From Tetracentron sinense (lineage: Eukaryota; Streptophyta; Magnoliopsida; Trochodendrales; Trochodendraceae), in contig CM026568.1 in NCBI GenBank assembly GCA_015143295.1, positions 36,774,441 to 36,838,440 on the forward strand: a stretch of 64,000 nt of DNA, written 5' to 3'. The first letter of the stretch is position 1; every line of letters begins with the position of its first letter. The translations under genes and the position numbers were made by a program. Positions 1 through 12,913 of this stretch are shown piece by piece. The notes beneath the pieces were generated by a model that saw nothing but the letters and a program-made list of their open reading frames with translations, made no database searches and was not told where the DNA came from.

Positions 1-3000
1 ATCGAGTTCATACTGTTTTTTGTTGTCAGCCTGATTGGAACCACCTTCGTTTCTACGGCTTCTAACACGCTCATTAGGAGCATCAAATGGGCTTGGCATG
101 GGAATCATCGGGATTCTGCCAGGGAACATATGGCAACTCTGCTGAGGGGAGTGCAGTCCGACATTTAACGAGGGAATAGGTGGGTCCATACAATTTCCAC
201 CACCATGAGGAAAAATGTTATGAGAAGCAAGTTCCAAAGGAAGCAGAGAACTGCTGGAATATCCCATACTCCCAAGAGAACCTGGGTGAAAACAAGAAGA
301 CTCAGGGGACTCCCCTGCATAGGCACATCGCCTGTCCCAGAGAGAATGATTAACGGCTGGTGCTGATCCCACATGGTGATGGTGTATAGGTAAAACTGTG
401 TTCAGCATGTGAGATGGTGCTCTAGGGAGTCCATGCAATTGCGGCGGGGTAAGAGCATGAACGCCATTGATGAATGATGGTGAGTTAGGCCACATCAAGC
501 TTGGAGGATGATATGAATTGGAATTACCCCACACATAATGATGTCCTTGAAGAGGACCGCTCCCATTTCCAGAAGAACCAAAAACTGTGAAAGAGAGGAT
601 CTATTAGTAGAAGTTAAATAACAAGAACAAACCAAACCACCCCCGCGGCCGCAATCCACATAATTATTTTTTCCCTGTAATTGGAAAAGTAACCCCAACC
701 AATCAATGTGTAGGCTTCTCAATTCAGCATTGACTCGGTATAAAATGGAACTAAGAAATGGAAAGATAATCAGTTTCACTTCACCACTTAAATGTGAATA
801 TTAACACAGACCCAATACAATGGGTCAGACTGGTTAGACATGCGTCTTTCTCTCAATCATATTATATTTTTATGTTTATTCTTTATTTTTTCGACAGACA
901 AGAGGAAAGCTAAGGCCCCTATATTGATGCTAAGGACAGACAAACAGCATAGCACAACACATGGAGCACGTGCAAGGAAATGGAACCTAACCCATTTCAA
1001 GACCTTACAGGCAAAAATCTACCCAATTGAGTGATTCTCATCCAGTCTATCAACTTTATTCTGGGATGTTGACATATCTTAACTATTCAAAAGAACAAGG
1101 AAGATCAAATGGTTAGGCTTATCCAGACAAACAGCATAGCACAACACATGGAGCACATGCAAGGAAATGGAACCTAACCCACTTCAAGACCTTACAGGCA
1201 AAAATTTACCCACTTGAATGATTCTCATCCACTTTATCAACTTTATTTTGGGATGTTGACACATCTTAACTGTTAAAAAGAACAAGGAAGATCAAATGGT
1301 TAAGCTAATCAACTTGGGCAAGAATCAAGTGTACCATGTACCACCATGCCTTTTTAAATTCTATTTGTACCTCTATAATGCCACATGCACCACTGTGGTT
1401 TGATCAGTTCCTCCTAAAATGGCAGGAAACCAATATGCATAAAAGCAGACAATTAGTCCTAGAAATCCATTGCACTTACCACCTTCGTTAAGTTCGATGT
1501 GTCCATTTGAGCCTACTCCCCGGATGTGCCTATTGTCGATTCCTTCTGATGGTCTGGGACTAATGTTTGCAACCATGTCTGCCATGGTGCTCGTAGAGTT
1601 GTAGGGAATACCATTTGCTAAACCATCATGATACTCTGGAAGTGAATGGGGATGAAAAGTTGACATGGATTGGAAACCAAACTTCATTTGGCCAAGTTGG
1701 CTGGACTCCCCAAGGCCAGATGGATTGCCAACTGATGCAACTCTCACAGGAGAGGATAGGCCATTTGGAACATTAGAAGCATGATGGAATGTATTGTCCA
1801 TGAATGGACTGATAGGTACTCGCATTCCGGAATGTAGACCCTGCATAGCACCATTCTCCATTGTTCCATGTAAAACCGGTCCTGTAAAGAGTGTCATGTG
1901 AGGTAGCTTAAACAATTTTTCTTTCTGAGATGTGCAGCAAAAATTAAATATTACAAGCAGGAAATCTTATGGGTCTTTATTATACCAAATAATCCTGATG
2001 GTGAGTTACTAGGAGAGCTTCCTTGTTGCTGACATAGGCCAGATTCATCTTGCTCCAGCTCTGGGGAAAATTGTTGTAAAAGACTGCAAGAACAAAATAG
2101 AGGATGTTCAGTCAAAAACTTAATGCCTACAGAGAAAATGACATCCAACAGAAACATCAATGGATGATAGCAGTTTTTGAAGATTCGTGCTCAGGAAAAC
2201 ACGGGACTTTGCATAAGACATAACCAATCAAAATTTAAAAAGTCACTGATTCCGTATTTTCTGATTCAAACCATGTTTTTAGAAAGTTACTGCTCCCCCT
2301 TGTAAGTGTAGTGTCCATTTTAATGAGGAGACAAGGGGAAAAAATGAAAATAAGTGAGTGTGCATGGAGAATACCACCGTCTTGCACCCCCGGGGCGGCT
2401 TGGTTCCAGTTTGATCCGCTTTCCTGCAATGTCGCTCCTGTTCAATGCACGAAGAGCAGATTCTGCAGCTCTAACATCATAAAACTCTATGAATTTGTGA
2501 TGGCGTTTGTGTGGAGTTTCGCGGATCTGCACTCCAGGAACAAGCACTAGCTAAGTCAGTAATGTTTCATACTTTCAGTAAGTGCAACTGAGATGACCGA
2601 TGAACAAGCTCACCTCTTTAATTTCTCCGTAGACACCAAAAATCTGGTGAAGGTCATCATTTAAAACAGAAGAATCAAGGTTGAACACTACGAGAGTGCC
2701 CTGATTAATATCTTTCTCTGAAGGGTTATCCTACCAAAAGAAAAACCAAAAAGTCAAGGCATCAAGCAATTAAAAAAAAAAACATGCACAAACGCAGATA
2801 ATAAGTGAATGGAATGTAAATACCATTATGACATGCACACTGATTACTAGCAATAATAAAAACCATTACAACAATAATAGCGGCGATGATAATGATTGTG
2901 AACAAAAACAAATCAACACACATGCATTGAAAAGGACTGCACCCCGCAGAAGCATACCTTTGGAATTGAAAAGTGTATGTCAAGCTTTCTACGCCTCAAA

Positions 3001-6000
3001 GGTTTGTTTTGAAGTGCTCTCATTGCATTGCGGGCTGCCCTAATATCATAATAAGAAATCATAACAAAACCACGATGCTTGCAGGCCGTATAAAGAGTGC
3101 GGATGTCTCCATATTGCTGAGCACACACAACACAATTGTCAAGATGACTAAAAAGACTCAAACAATCAATAAGATAGAATCAACAAGTAATTATTATGAT
3201 ATACTCTTAACCATAGTTCGAAAACTCGGCGAGTCACCCGAGTAACTTGGCCGAGTTACTCGACTCGGCTGAATTTCGAGTTGAGTCGCCTCAAAACTCG
3301 AAGGAGACACTATTTACCGAGTTACTCAGGTGACTCGATCGAGTCTAGCCGAGTTTTTCGACTCTCCATACTAGGTCGAGTCATAGAGGGGTATTTTTTA
3401 TCATTTTTTAAAACCTAAACTAAAATGTCACTATTTTTGCATCATATTTTTTAGGGTCTACAAAGACAACTTACTATGGGTTTTGTTAAACCTAATTTTG
3501 TTGTTTGAAGCTGTAAAACCAACGTACTTTGAGTTCTTTTAACCCCAAAATTTTAAGTTATTACATATATATGTCCCGAGTTAGGCCGAGTCGATTTTTT
3601 TTTGAGTTTTCCGAGTTACTTGACCCGGTTAACTTTCGAGTCGAGCCGAGTTTTTGGGTTTTTGAACTATGCTCTTAACTGAAACACTGAAAGAGAGGAA
3701 GAAATAATAAGTACCTCAAAAAGAATCTTTAATTCAGAATCTTCAACATTGCTATTGATATTTCTCACAAACAGCGTTCTAGAAGGATGCTCACCATAAG
3801 GGTGTTCCCCAGCAATTGAACCATTAGATCCCCCCTGCTGACCATTAGAAACTCCCCCAGAAAAATCAGAACTTCTAATGCAGGAATCACTATCCCCTTC
3901 TAACTCCATCCCTCCACCACTGCTAAATAGATCAAAATCTTCAATATCATCTCCACTATTGGGTTGAGCAATATACCCGAGCTCATCAATCAATCCAGAA
4001 AGCAAGTCGTCATCATCAGGAAGGAGGTTTCCAATGGTTTGGGCCTCAATTTCTTCAAGGGATTCGAAAGGTTCCTCTTCCTCATAGTGGGAGGCAACAG
4101 TATCCACGGAATGACCAAATAGAACATCATTTGACGATAATCTCACTGCATCACAAATAACCACATTGAGGCAAAGGGAACAGAGAAATTAATGAATGAG
4201 CAAGATATTATGCAACTGAACTCAGTAGCTTCAGAAAACCAACTAGCTAGGAACCGATTCAGGCAATAATGCAGTTGGTCGTAGCCATTTTAGTATTTAT
4301 AAGTTGAATTTATAAGCGAGCGCCAGCATAAAATGAGAACTGAATAAACATTGATGTGAAAAAGAAAACTTACATTTTCTACTAAATATTTCTGACAAAG
4401 AACTCGAGAAGAGACTATTCTCAGATTGGGCCCCAGTCATATCAATCTTGTTCCCTTCCACAAAATAAGGTGCAGGCTGCACATACAAATTTGGCCTTGT
4501 TCCCGGATTGTGGTCCATAGATCTCCACGAAGTCATGGACATATTGGCTGTTCTTTCTGCTCCCACAGCATGCCGCTCAAAGCTAAGCTTTGCTTTCAGG
4601 TCTCTGACTAGGTAATGCTGAGGAAGTTCCGAGTATTCCACAGACTGATCTCCAATTGGTATAAACTTCTCCAGGGGTGATGAAGCAACTTTCTTGCTGC
4701 CTGATGTCCGTGATATTCCATCTGATCCTACTGCTGTAGAAAAGGCGACAGTTACATGTTAAGAAGATGAAAAATAAATCATAACAGAAAATCTAATTCA
4801 ATAATTGATTGTAAAATCTATAAGTTCAACAATATCTCAAGTGTTACAAGTTCAAAAGCTCAGCATCGGCAAGGACAAACGACATGATGTAAGCAGCCAT
4901 GAAATATCAGTCAAAAATTGTGTTGGCTTAAAATGAGGTTATGCCCAGAGAAAGGCAGATACTGCACTAACAATATAGCGTAGAGGAATATAAAATGGAC
5001 TTTTTTTTAAAGTATCAATAGCTGACAGAAAATGTTAGCTTCCTCATATAAGATGCAAAACAGCAAAGACAGAATTGGAATATTAATCGCAACTTTTTTC
5101 CAAATGAGTCTAATTTAATTGCCCAATTCTCATTGAGGATCCAAGTTCGCAGGCATGCTTGCTTGATATCAAGTTCTTTTGGTCTGAGTGCCGCACTGTA
5201 CTTTGAAAAAAAATAGCACTACAATATTATTTCACAACAAAGCATGGAGAGTCTCGTCAAAACCCCCTTAAAGGGACATTCATAAAGAGTGTTCTTCCAA
5301 AATGACAGCCCATTATGAGATTCCTATACTGCTATTGAGGAAAATTGCAGCAGAAGTATTCAACAAACACAATAATCCTGCATCTGTTGATTTTAACGGA
5401 TGCATAGGGTATACAAGTTTCTTAGGAATAGCGTGCAGTACTGCTAAAAAGATGCCCAGGAATGTGCCTTACGGGGGGATAGACATGTCATCCACAACAA
5501 CCCCACCCCAGGAGCCAACCAAGAAAATAACCATTAAATCAGTTGAAGATGATGCACACATAGTATTGCTGTAACCGAACACACCCCAAAAAGAGGCCTG
5601 ATTTCCCCTTTGGACAAAAAACACCAGACAGAAAACAGTCATAAAGGTATCAACTCCCACTAAAAAAGAGTCTAAGAAAATTATTTAGAGAGGCTACTGC
5701 CATAATTGGAGTAGACAAGTGTTCAAAAGACCAGCCTCTCAAGCCATACATTCCCAAGTACAACACATTTCATTCTGCAACATGGAACTAATTTCAGTTT
5801 GTTTCCAGTTATAACACATGATTCATATTACAAACACTTCTTGTGAGTTGTGACCCCAGAAATTGCTCTAGGTTATCCCCGGATTACTTTTACCAAATTC
5901 CGAATAACAAGAAACTCCAAAATCTTAGATACCACTAGTTGGGTATGTAATCATGTTCAAATCCACGCAGAAATTTTCTCCATCCTATTAAGTCATTTTT

Positions 6001-6545
6001 CTCCATTTATATGTGGACATCTCTGGACATATATGTTTAAAACAATTCAATCATTCATGATAATCTCCCAGTGGACCTCTTGCTCGAAAATTCATGGGCA
6101 TTCAATTATATCAATATAAGCTGATTTGTATACAATATAAATGTATGCCTTTTTTTAAAAATGGAAATGGACCAAAATAATGAAACAACATTACTTTAAA
6201 CTGAAAGTACTCACCGAAGTGATCAGGCATGGTTTCTGACTTCCAAAATCCAACTTTTCTCTGCCATTAAAGAAGATAGAGGAGAAAATGATATGTGAAA
6301 TGAACCAAAAATAGAACAAATATCACAATTCGAAAATTTTCAATATATGTTACCAAATTATTTGAATTCCTTAACAAAGAAAAATAGAAGAATATGAATT
6401 CCTTAGAACTTAATGAAAAAATATATTCTGAATAGAATTTATAGATGTCCCAGATGACCAATACCTCGGATGGAAACGGGATTTCCTCAAAGAAGTAGGA
6501 TGATGGAGACAAACCCCTTTGATCCATTATTTCAGATGGCATCAT
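1..6545 (-). CDS. MEI2-like (AML) RNA-binding protein, 5' part, 10 coding exons
   Basis: Plant MEI2-like proteins are three-RRM RNA-binding regulators of meiosis and growth. Exons joined on the minus strand: 6465-6545, 6215-6260, 4374-4733, 3715-4145, 2958-3116, 2614-2730, 2378-2526, 1986-2083, 1480-1881, 1-584. All junctions are GT-AG and phases agree, giving 809 codons without a stop. The start is ATG ATG at 6545/6542, followed by MPSEIMDQRG, the family's usual N-terminus; KVGFWK and SSPLEK blocks follow. RRM1 is at about residues 284-358 (TLFVRNIN as RNP2; GFVMISYYDIRAARNAM). RRM2 is about 370-440 (GTLVVFNL; RHHKFIEFYDVRAAESALRA), then KLEPSRPGGARR and an ELEQ block. The last exon runs into NQADNKKQYELD, the linker just before RRM3, so RRM3, the most conserved domain, lies left of the window. 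The hAT MITE at 3212-3671 lies in the intron that splits RRM1 and does not touch coding sequence. The subgroup (MEI2-like 4 type) is inferred. Confidence 0.93.
937..1310. repeat. 187-bp tandem duplication inside a MEI2-like intron
   Basis: Two adjacent copies, starting at 937 and 1124, share nearly all bases (both begin CAGACAAACAGCATAGCACA). They lie wholly in the intron between the exons 1480-1881 and 1-584. Scattered substitutions show the duplication is not brand new. Confidence 0.9.
3212..3671. mobile_element. hAT-type MITE, CGAGT family, copy 1 (in MEI2-like intron)
   Basis: The 460-bp element is bounded by inverted termini (CATAGTTCGAAAACTCGG at the left, CCGAGTTTTTGG...TTGAACTATG at the right) and flanked by a perfect 8-bp target duplication CTCTTAAC (3204-3211 and 3672-3679). 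Eight-base duplications are typical of hAT transposition. Both ends are packed with the pentamer CGAGT or its complement, roughly fifteen copies, while the middle is AT-rich. It has no coding capacity. Two relatives lie at 50133-50449 and 51420-51862. Confidence 0.88.
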
Positions 6546-7550
6546 GCAACTTGAAAACCATAAACCCCAAAAGAGAAACCAAAACTCGAATCTTTCCTAT
6601 CTCCTTGGCGCCCTCCACATTGAATGCCCACTCTTCCACAAACAGTTTAAAAAAATTTCCCTTTCACAAACCAGTGGAATTCTGTATGACAGAATAAAAA
6701 ATTAAAAAAAATAAAATGAAATGAAACGATTCAAAAGAATTACAAAAGTTCAACAAAATCACAGTATAAAAAGATAAAATTATGAAGAAGAAAAACAAAG
6801 ATCACAGATACACATGAATATAAAAGGGAACCTAGAAAATATATTGCCGCAATTGCAGTGGAAAAAAAAAGAAAACAGTACAATCCCACAGCTAAAGAAA
6901 AGTTCTATAAAAGGCATATTTTCCTAGAGCATCTAAATACCAGGAAATAGAATTAGATGAAGCCATAGATCGAGAAGAAGACACCAACAGCTACAATCAA
7001 GAAATTGCATTGCGTGTCTCCAAAAACCATAGTTCTTCCTAAAAAAAGAAAATCCTGAAATTCAAACGCATAATCGGTTAAAAAAACTGATTCCCGAAGC
7101 CGTGAAGAAAACAAACCACAATGTCGAAAAACAAATGAAAATAATATAATTCTACCGCCTCAATCCAAATAAAGAAAAAATTAAAGATCAACGCGAAATC
7201 GCACTCAGAAAAATCCATTAAAGCATCCCTTCAGAAGCATGACAAAGCCGAGGAAAAATCCACTTTTGAACCCCAAACAGAACTGATCAAAAGATCAGAA
7301 CACAAAACAAACCTAATAACATCAAACACAACCGGAATTCAACATAAAAAAAAAACCACACCTTTGAAATGATCATCATCATCATTACCCTCCCTCTCGA
7401 TCTTCTGCAATTTTCGTTCCTATTTGGAGGATGGAAAGAGGAAGAGAGGAAAGCAAAAGATTTAAAGGAAAGGATTAGAGAGGGCGAATGGATTACGGCA
7501 TAAGGCAAGGAAATTGAAGAAGGGATCTCGGCATCTGTGCCGTGTAAGAA
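6546..7550 (-). other. 5' untranslated exons and leader introns of the MEI2-like gene
   Basis: Upstream of the start codon the first coding exon probably extends to 6681, where a pyrimidine-rich tract ends in CATACAG on the minus strand. A second leader exon ends at a GTGTGG donor (exon edge 7362) and begins somewhere near 7,500-7,560, inside or next to a CT-rich tract at 7569-7590. Leader introns are usual in this family. The transcription start cannot be fixed from sequence. Confidence 0.5.
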
Positions 7551-7869
7551 CCTCCAAAGCTATGATACCCTCTCTCTCTTTTTCCCTGCAATGCAAGTTA
7601 ACGGAGATAGAGAATATTTTATATTATTCTCTATTCACAACGCTCGCATAGTCGCCGGGGTTTCAAACCTTTGTGACGGAATCAATGGAGTTTCCGGCGA
7701 CGAAGGAGCGATTTCCCGGCGAGGTTCCGAAGCCTCGCCTGGCTCAGTCGGTCGGAGAGAGCGGAAATTTGTTGGCTTTGAAAAGAGGGAGAAAAACAAA
7801 TGAGCGGTTTGTTTGTGTGGATGAACCGAACAAGACCCACACCTACAAACACGAGCCTTCCGATTCGGA

Positions 7870-8035
7870 GTATAGAGAGGCGCTTAGTCGCCGTTAACCG
7901 TTAACGGCGTTACTCTTATTCAGGGACGAGGTCTAGCTGTACGGGCAGCGAAACCAATCTCCCTTCGCCTCTCTCTCTCTCGCTCGTCCGAGCCGGCTAT
8001 TTTTAGCTCTTGAAAATGGCGTGGGTACCATCGTT
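7870..8035. promoter_or_regulatory. Upstream region of the MEI2-like gene with a Myb-type palindrome
   Basis: A palindrome of two 10-bp arms around one base (CGCCGTTAACcGTTAACGGCG, 7889-7909) gives two back-to-back CCGTTAAC sites, resembling Myb-binding cores. It lies a few hundred bases upstream of the probable start of transcription. CT-rich sequence follows at 7965-7985. A regulatory role is inferred only. Confidence 0.4.
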
Positions 8036-8070
8036 GAGTTTACTATAATACCCTTGATGATCATTAAAGC

Positions 8071-8167
8071 TTATTAACCAGAATTAAATTGATAGTTAAA
8101 AGGGCTTTGTGAGTGCGATTCAAACTCACAAAACCCCTTTTAACTGCCATTTAACTCTGATTAGGAA
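8071..8167. repeat. Compact inverted repeat (hairpin) with about 43-bp arms
   Basis: The arms contain AGTTAAAAGGG and CCCCTTTTAACT, separated by a loop of about 11 bases (TGCGATTCAAA). This resembles the internal arms of the Mutator-type MITEs further on (GTTAAAAGGGACACG), so it may be a shortened relative. No target duplication was identified. Confidence 0.6.
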
Positions 8168-8214
8168 GTTTTAATCCTTAGAGTTAATATTTTATTTTAA
8201 AATAGATTATTTAA

Positions 8215-8336
8215 CCTTATGCAATGTTTGGTTGCCGAAAATATAAGTGAAAACATAGAAAATTTTAGATTTTTAATACAATTTTTAATTGTCCATGTTT
8301 TCATTTATTTTCTCGGCAACCAAACATAGCTTAAGG
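8215..8336. mobile_element. Small Tourist-like MITE
   Basis: It is a 122-bp element with about 30-bp imperfect inverted termini (core TGTTTGGTTGCCGA at the left, TCGGCAACCAAACA at the right) and an AT-rich centre. The TGTTTGGTTG type of terminus is common in PIF/Harbinger-derived Tourist elements. The 3-bp flank is uninformative because the surroundings are TA-rich. Confidence 0.7.
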
Positions 8337-10370
8337 ATTAGAAAATCTTAATTATAGTGCAAATGAGTTAAAATGGACATGTGTGGGTTCGATTGAATAT
8401 GATCTAAACTCCACGCCATAGATCCCATGACGTTTATATACGATAAAAATGTTTGTGAAACCTCCTTACTGTTCTACTTTTCAAGCCTAAAGATTTTTTT
8501 TTCAAATAAAAATTTCTACCAATCTATTGAGAGCTTTCATTTCCCAATAGTAATCACAAAAACCCATATGAGGGGATGCACCTTCACGGTCCTAGCTTAG
8601 AGGGTGGCTGTCATGTTAACCAATATAAGAAAATGAAGGTTGTTGGATTTTAAAAGTTCGACCAAATTTAAGGATATTTTAAATTGGGGAGTATTTTTGA
8701 ACAACTCCAAGTAGTAATATTTTCAATTTAGCAGTCGCGCAACTATTGTTGATATGAGTGAATGGTACTATTGAATTGAACAATTAATATTTAATAATTA
8801 AGGAAGCGTGACTGTAATACAAGCTTAATGCATAGAATTACTCAAATAGAGTCGGTCCTTGGATCCTTCTTCCTCTGATTATGGGGATTGGGGACTTAGG
8901 AGTATATGCGGTTAGGTTATTTGATTGGGGATATTTAGGTCAATTGGAGGGTAGTTTCGGTGTAACAAATAATTGGGTGGGTTTAGGTATTATTAGTGGG
9001 CGAAATTTGGAGGTTAGTGCTGCATTTCAATCTCTTATTATGCGGGCATGTACGAAATGTCTAGATTGGGGGACATAGCAACTCACATCCATTTAAAACA
9101 AGATGACCTTTCCCCTTCCTTGTATAGTTGATATGGCTTTTCATCCTCACCCCCCACTAACTACTAACTTCAGTGTAAGTATGACGAATAAAAATCGGGA
9201 ATTTCAAAGGGTACCCTAGAAATTTCTGATTTGGCTTCGAGATCCAACATTTCCTCTTTGCAATTTTTTTTTAAATAGAAAATCAAAATTTTCTAAATTG
9301 TGATAAAATAAATAAATCTACTAACACATTACCTATTAAATATAAATAAATAAACACTCACCCCTTCTTAAGGGAGGATGAAAAAAAAAAACTTGTTAGC
9401 AAATTTGCCCTTTACCTAAAAGAAGAGAGCAAGTCGATCTAACACTCCATACATGATCATGATCAAAGAATGATGAAAAAGTTAAGAAGATGCAGCAACA
9501 CTTGTCACTACCACGGTTAGACTTTGAAAGCCTATCATTGGGGCTAGGGCTGTCAATGGTCAGGCCTGGCCAGGCATGGGTCTATTCAGGTAGAACCCTC
9601 ACTTGTAAGGGTCTGTCTCAAGCCCCACCGTTAGGGTTAGGGTTGAGCTTGGATTGAGCATAGCCTAGGCCTGGATTTGAAAATAAGTTTAAGATTTTTG
9701 CTATTGTATTTATCGATTTTTTAAAACTACTAACGTCTATAGTTATTTTCTTAGTAAATGTTCGTATGACCTTCTTATATTTAAAGAAATTTAGATATAT
9801 TAGGGAAAAGAAAAGAACTTCCATCATAAGAGATTATGGCCTTGAAGATGTTTAAGATAAAAACTACACATATTCATGTATATGAACCTTATATGTATAA
9901 TTATATATGTATTGTTGGGATCTCTTAGAGTCTATTTAGGCATATTTGGTTACAGAATAAGGATTTCACATACGGAATATAATGTTGGACATGAAAATTT
10001 ATGTTTTACTTATGATAAGTATAAGAATTCAACACCTAATAGTTTATCTACAAGCCTAACAATGTGAGCTTAAAAGAATTTATTTTTAATGGTTAAGCTT
10101 TGTTATACATGCTTGGAGTAACTAGTAGCAAAGCATGTTATACTTATACCATCTTTGAAACCTCTTATAGTACAATTTTTCGATGTGTGTTTTTAGTTCT
10201 ATTAGTGTATTTTTGTTATATTTTATGCAGGAAAGGTTTTCCAATAAGCAAGCTAATCATAGCTATTTCAAAATGTGTAATAAGAAAAAATTATTAATGT
10301 CATATATATATATATATATTAGTAAAAGTGAGCGTGCTTTGGATGTATAATTTTTTCATTATTAACTAGC
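8337..10370. other. Gene-free AT-rich DNA
   Basis: Only short open frames without recognisable motifs are present. A GGCTGTCAATGG-type stretch near 9546-9690 resembles termini of decayed hAT elements (similar text recurs at 11.4, 31.6 and 41.6 kb). A short TA run sits near 10300. Confidence 0.5.
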
Positions 10371-10380
10371 AGGTGGCACG

Positions 10381-10694
10381 TGAGAGGGAGGGGAAGGAGT
10401 TAACCACAGTTAATAGGAGTTAAAAGGGACACGTAACCCGTGGGTGCGATTGAACTCGCTAGTGGCATGTTCGATGCATGTGAGCGCGAGGGGAAGGAGT
10501 TAACTATAGTTAATAAGAGTTAAAAGAGACAAGTGTTAACCTGCAGGTGTGATTGAACTCTCCCCGAGTTCAATCGCAATTGGTTGTGATTCTAAACAGA
10601 TAGATGAGCAAGGGGTAGTTTTGGAATTAAAGTAAAACATTAAATCAAATGTAAGGGGTAGTTTGGGAATTAAAGTAAAACATTAAATCAATGT
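10381..10694. repeat. Two short tandem duplications (100 bp and 43 bp periods)
   Basis: Units starting at 10381 and 10481 share GGGGAAGGAGTTAAC and GTTAAAAG blocks. Units starting at 10610 and 10653 share GGAATTAAAGTAAAACATTA almost exactly. Both arrays have two copies. The first array contains the same GTTAAAAG...GACACG...GCGATTGAACTC module found inside the PIF-type element at 37111-37682. Confidence 0.75.
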
Positions 10695-11735
10695 TTTGTT
10701 TTTATATAAGGGTAGTTTGGGAATTTTGGAAAATTCATCTATGCAAGGCTCTAGCATTATAATAGTAAAGATAAAAAAACATAAGTTTTTATTTTAAATA
10801 TATTTTTATTAAACGTTACTTTTTTATATCAATTAATTTTACAATATACTAGTTTATTTTATAGAATATATTTTAATAATAAAATTTAAAAATTCTTACA
10901 TAAATTTAAATTTAATATTAAAAAAGAGTTATTAATAGTTGATTATTTATGGGTCTCACTAATAAATATATAAAAACAATGACTCTTTTTGATTGAATGC
11001 TTATTTGATACTGAGTACTTCTTATAAACACTTTAAAGGGTTACATTTAAAGGAGTTATTAATAAATTTTTTTTTTTACATATAAAGAGAATAAAGAGAC
11101 TTCATTAAAAGCTAGTTTAGGATTGGGTACCACTAGCTAAGGTATTAAAAGTCTAAATTTACTTACATGTATACTTTTTTCATCATTAATAAAAAAAATA
11201 TATATTTAATTTCTTTTTTTTAAAAATTAATTTTTATTAGATGTTATTCTCTTTATATTAATTAATTTACAGTATATTAATATATTTTATAAAAAAATAT
11301 TTTATTATTTAAATTTAAATTTTTTATATGAATTTAAATTTAATAAATTACTAATAGCTGATTATTTATGATATATATGTATAATGAGGGCAGGGATAGA
11401 CTTTAGGGAGTGTTTCCAAGTTCAACCATCATGTCGGGCCTAGGTTTTTTTTTGGCCCACTGAGCCTGAAGTTTTATAAATGTTATAAATGAATTAATAA
11501 TCTGATTTCACAAAATTTTAAGGGTAGGGGCTGGCCCGAGTACCATTACATTAGACCTGGATTAACCTGCCTACCTACCTGATTAACATTTCTATTAGAA
11601 CTATTTGCAAGCCAAGCCAAGCCAAGCTAGGAAGCCGAGTCGTCGTAAACTCGTAATCCCCTTACAAAACCCGAATTGTCCGCGTGGCGTTCTATTATAA
11701 GTCCTGAATGTGCCGAGTACAGATATTATGTGGAT

Positions 11736-12101
11736 GAGACCAAATCCTCTACGGTGATAAACGGATTTGGCAAATCCGGTTATCACCCCTTGAGGTTGCC
11801 ATGTGTCTTTGTTTTTAACATCCCTTAACTGTGGTTAAGATTCACCAACCCCTGGGGTTCATTCACCTATCCTTGCTTTTTTTAAAAACTATTAATTCTT
11901 TTTATAAATGTTTTAATATTAAAAAAACCTTAAAAACAGTTTTTTAATTTTTAAAAATAAATTAAATTTTTTTTCTAAATCCAAGGATGGGTGGGTGAGC
12001 CCTAAGGGTGGGTGAATTTTAACTACAGTTAAAGAGTGTAAAGGAGACACGTGACAAACACAAGGGGTGATAACCGGATTTACAGTAGAAGATTTGTTTT
12101 G
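11736..12101. mobile_element. Mutator-type MITE, family A, copy 1
   Basis: The element is 366 bp with long inverted termini (GAGACCAAATCCTCTACGGT at the left) and a second internal inverted arm (CCTTAACTGTGGTTAAG). Flanking 9-bp sequences TATGTGGAT and GAAGTGGAT match at seven of nine positions, an aged target duplication. Relatives lie at 26214, 37020 and 47608. Confidence 0.8.
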
Positions 12102-12377
12102 GAAGTGGATATTTTATAATTTATTTTAAGAAAAAGAGTGGAAGGACTTTTCCGCTTTTTCTCAGAACGACTCGAGTTCTTTCTTTAATCGGTGATAGAG
12201 ATCCGTGAAATCGTTAATGTCCCTAACAAACAACCCCTTATTTTCGTTTACGTCTTAAAAAATTATTGGAAAGCAGAGGAAATATCGAATAGACAACGAG
12301 CTACTTGATTAAAATGCCCTCTCCGAATCCGTTGTCAACGTAGATCATGCAGATTTGTCCATGAGCAATGATTAGCG

Positions 12378-12520
12378 GACCTGGTTAAGCTTAACTAGAT
12401 TAAACTTAAGATTTATTTTTTTTTTTCCCCAAAAAGTAAATGTCTAACTGCTTAACTTTAGGGGTAAATGAATATTAACCATAACTGGGGTGGTTAAAAA
12501 GTGAAGCGTGGACCCATGAC
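12378..12520. repeat. Degenerate inverted-repeat relic
   Basis: Arms around GGTTAAGCTTAACTAG and ATTAACCATAACTGG flank an AT-rich core, echoing the internal arms of the Mutator-type family A elements. No ends could be fixed. Confidence 0.4.
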
Positions 12521-12913
12521 AAAACTCTAAGTAGTAGATTAGTAACATAAGTGGAGTTCTTGTTGTAAGTCATCACTCGGTGATGAATGGATCTCAAGAC
12601 CTCTCATAAGAGAGGCCACACCTTATCATTAAAGCAAGCGGCCAGGTGTGTTTAAGATAGTATTTATCAAACAAAATAGGGGTTTATTGGAAAACCAATA
12701 TTTTAATCACTTTTTAACAATTAAATATAAACAACCAAACACGCCCTTAGCCTATTCTCCAACGGATTATTGTGAAAAATCAGTTTGCTTATAAATTACT
12801 GTTTAAGCAGTATGCACACTCCCTCGTTGAACTCTCATCTAAAGTTACACCTCTCAGTTTGTTCCGGTGGTAAGTGGTAAAATATATTTTCTTTGGGGCG
12901 AAATCCAATTCCC

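Noticed and set aside
7673-7897. Plus-strand open frame of 74 codons near the MEI2-like promoter
   Set aside because: No recognised motif, and it overlaps the upstream region of a gene on the other strand; length is within chance for GC-richer promoter DNA.
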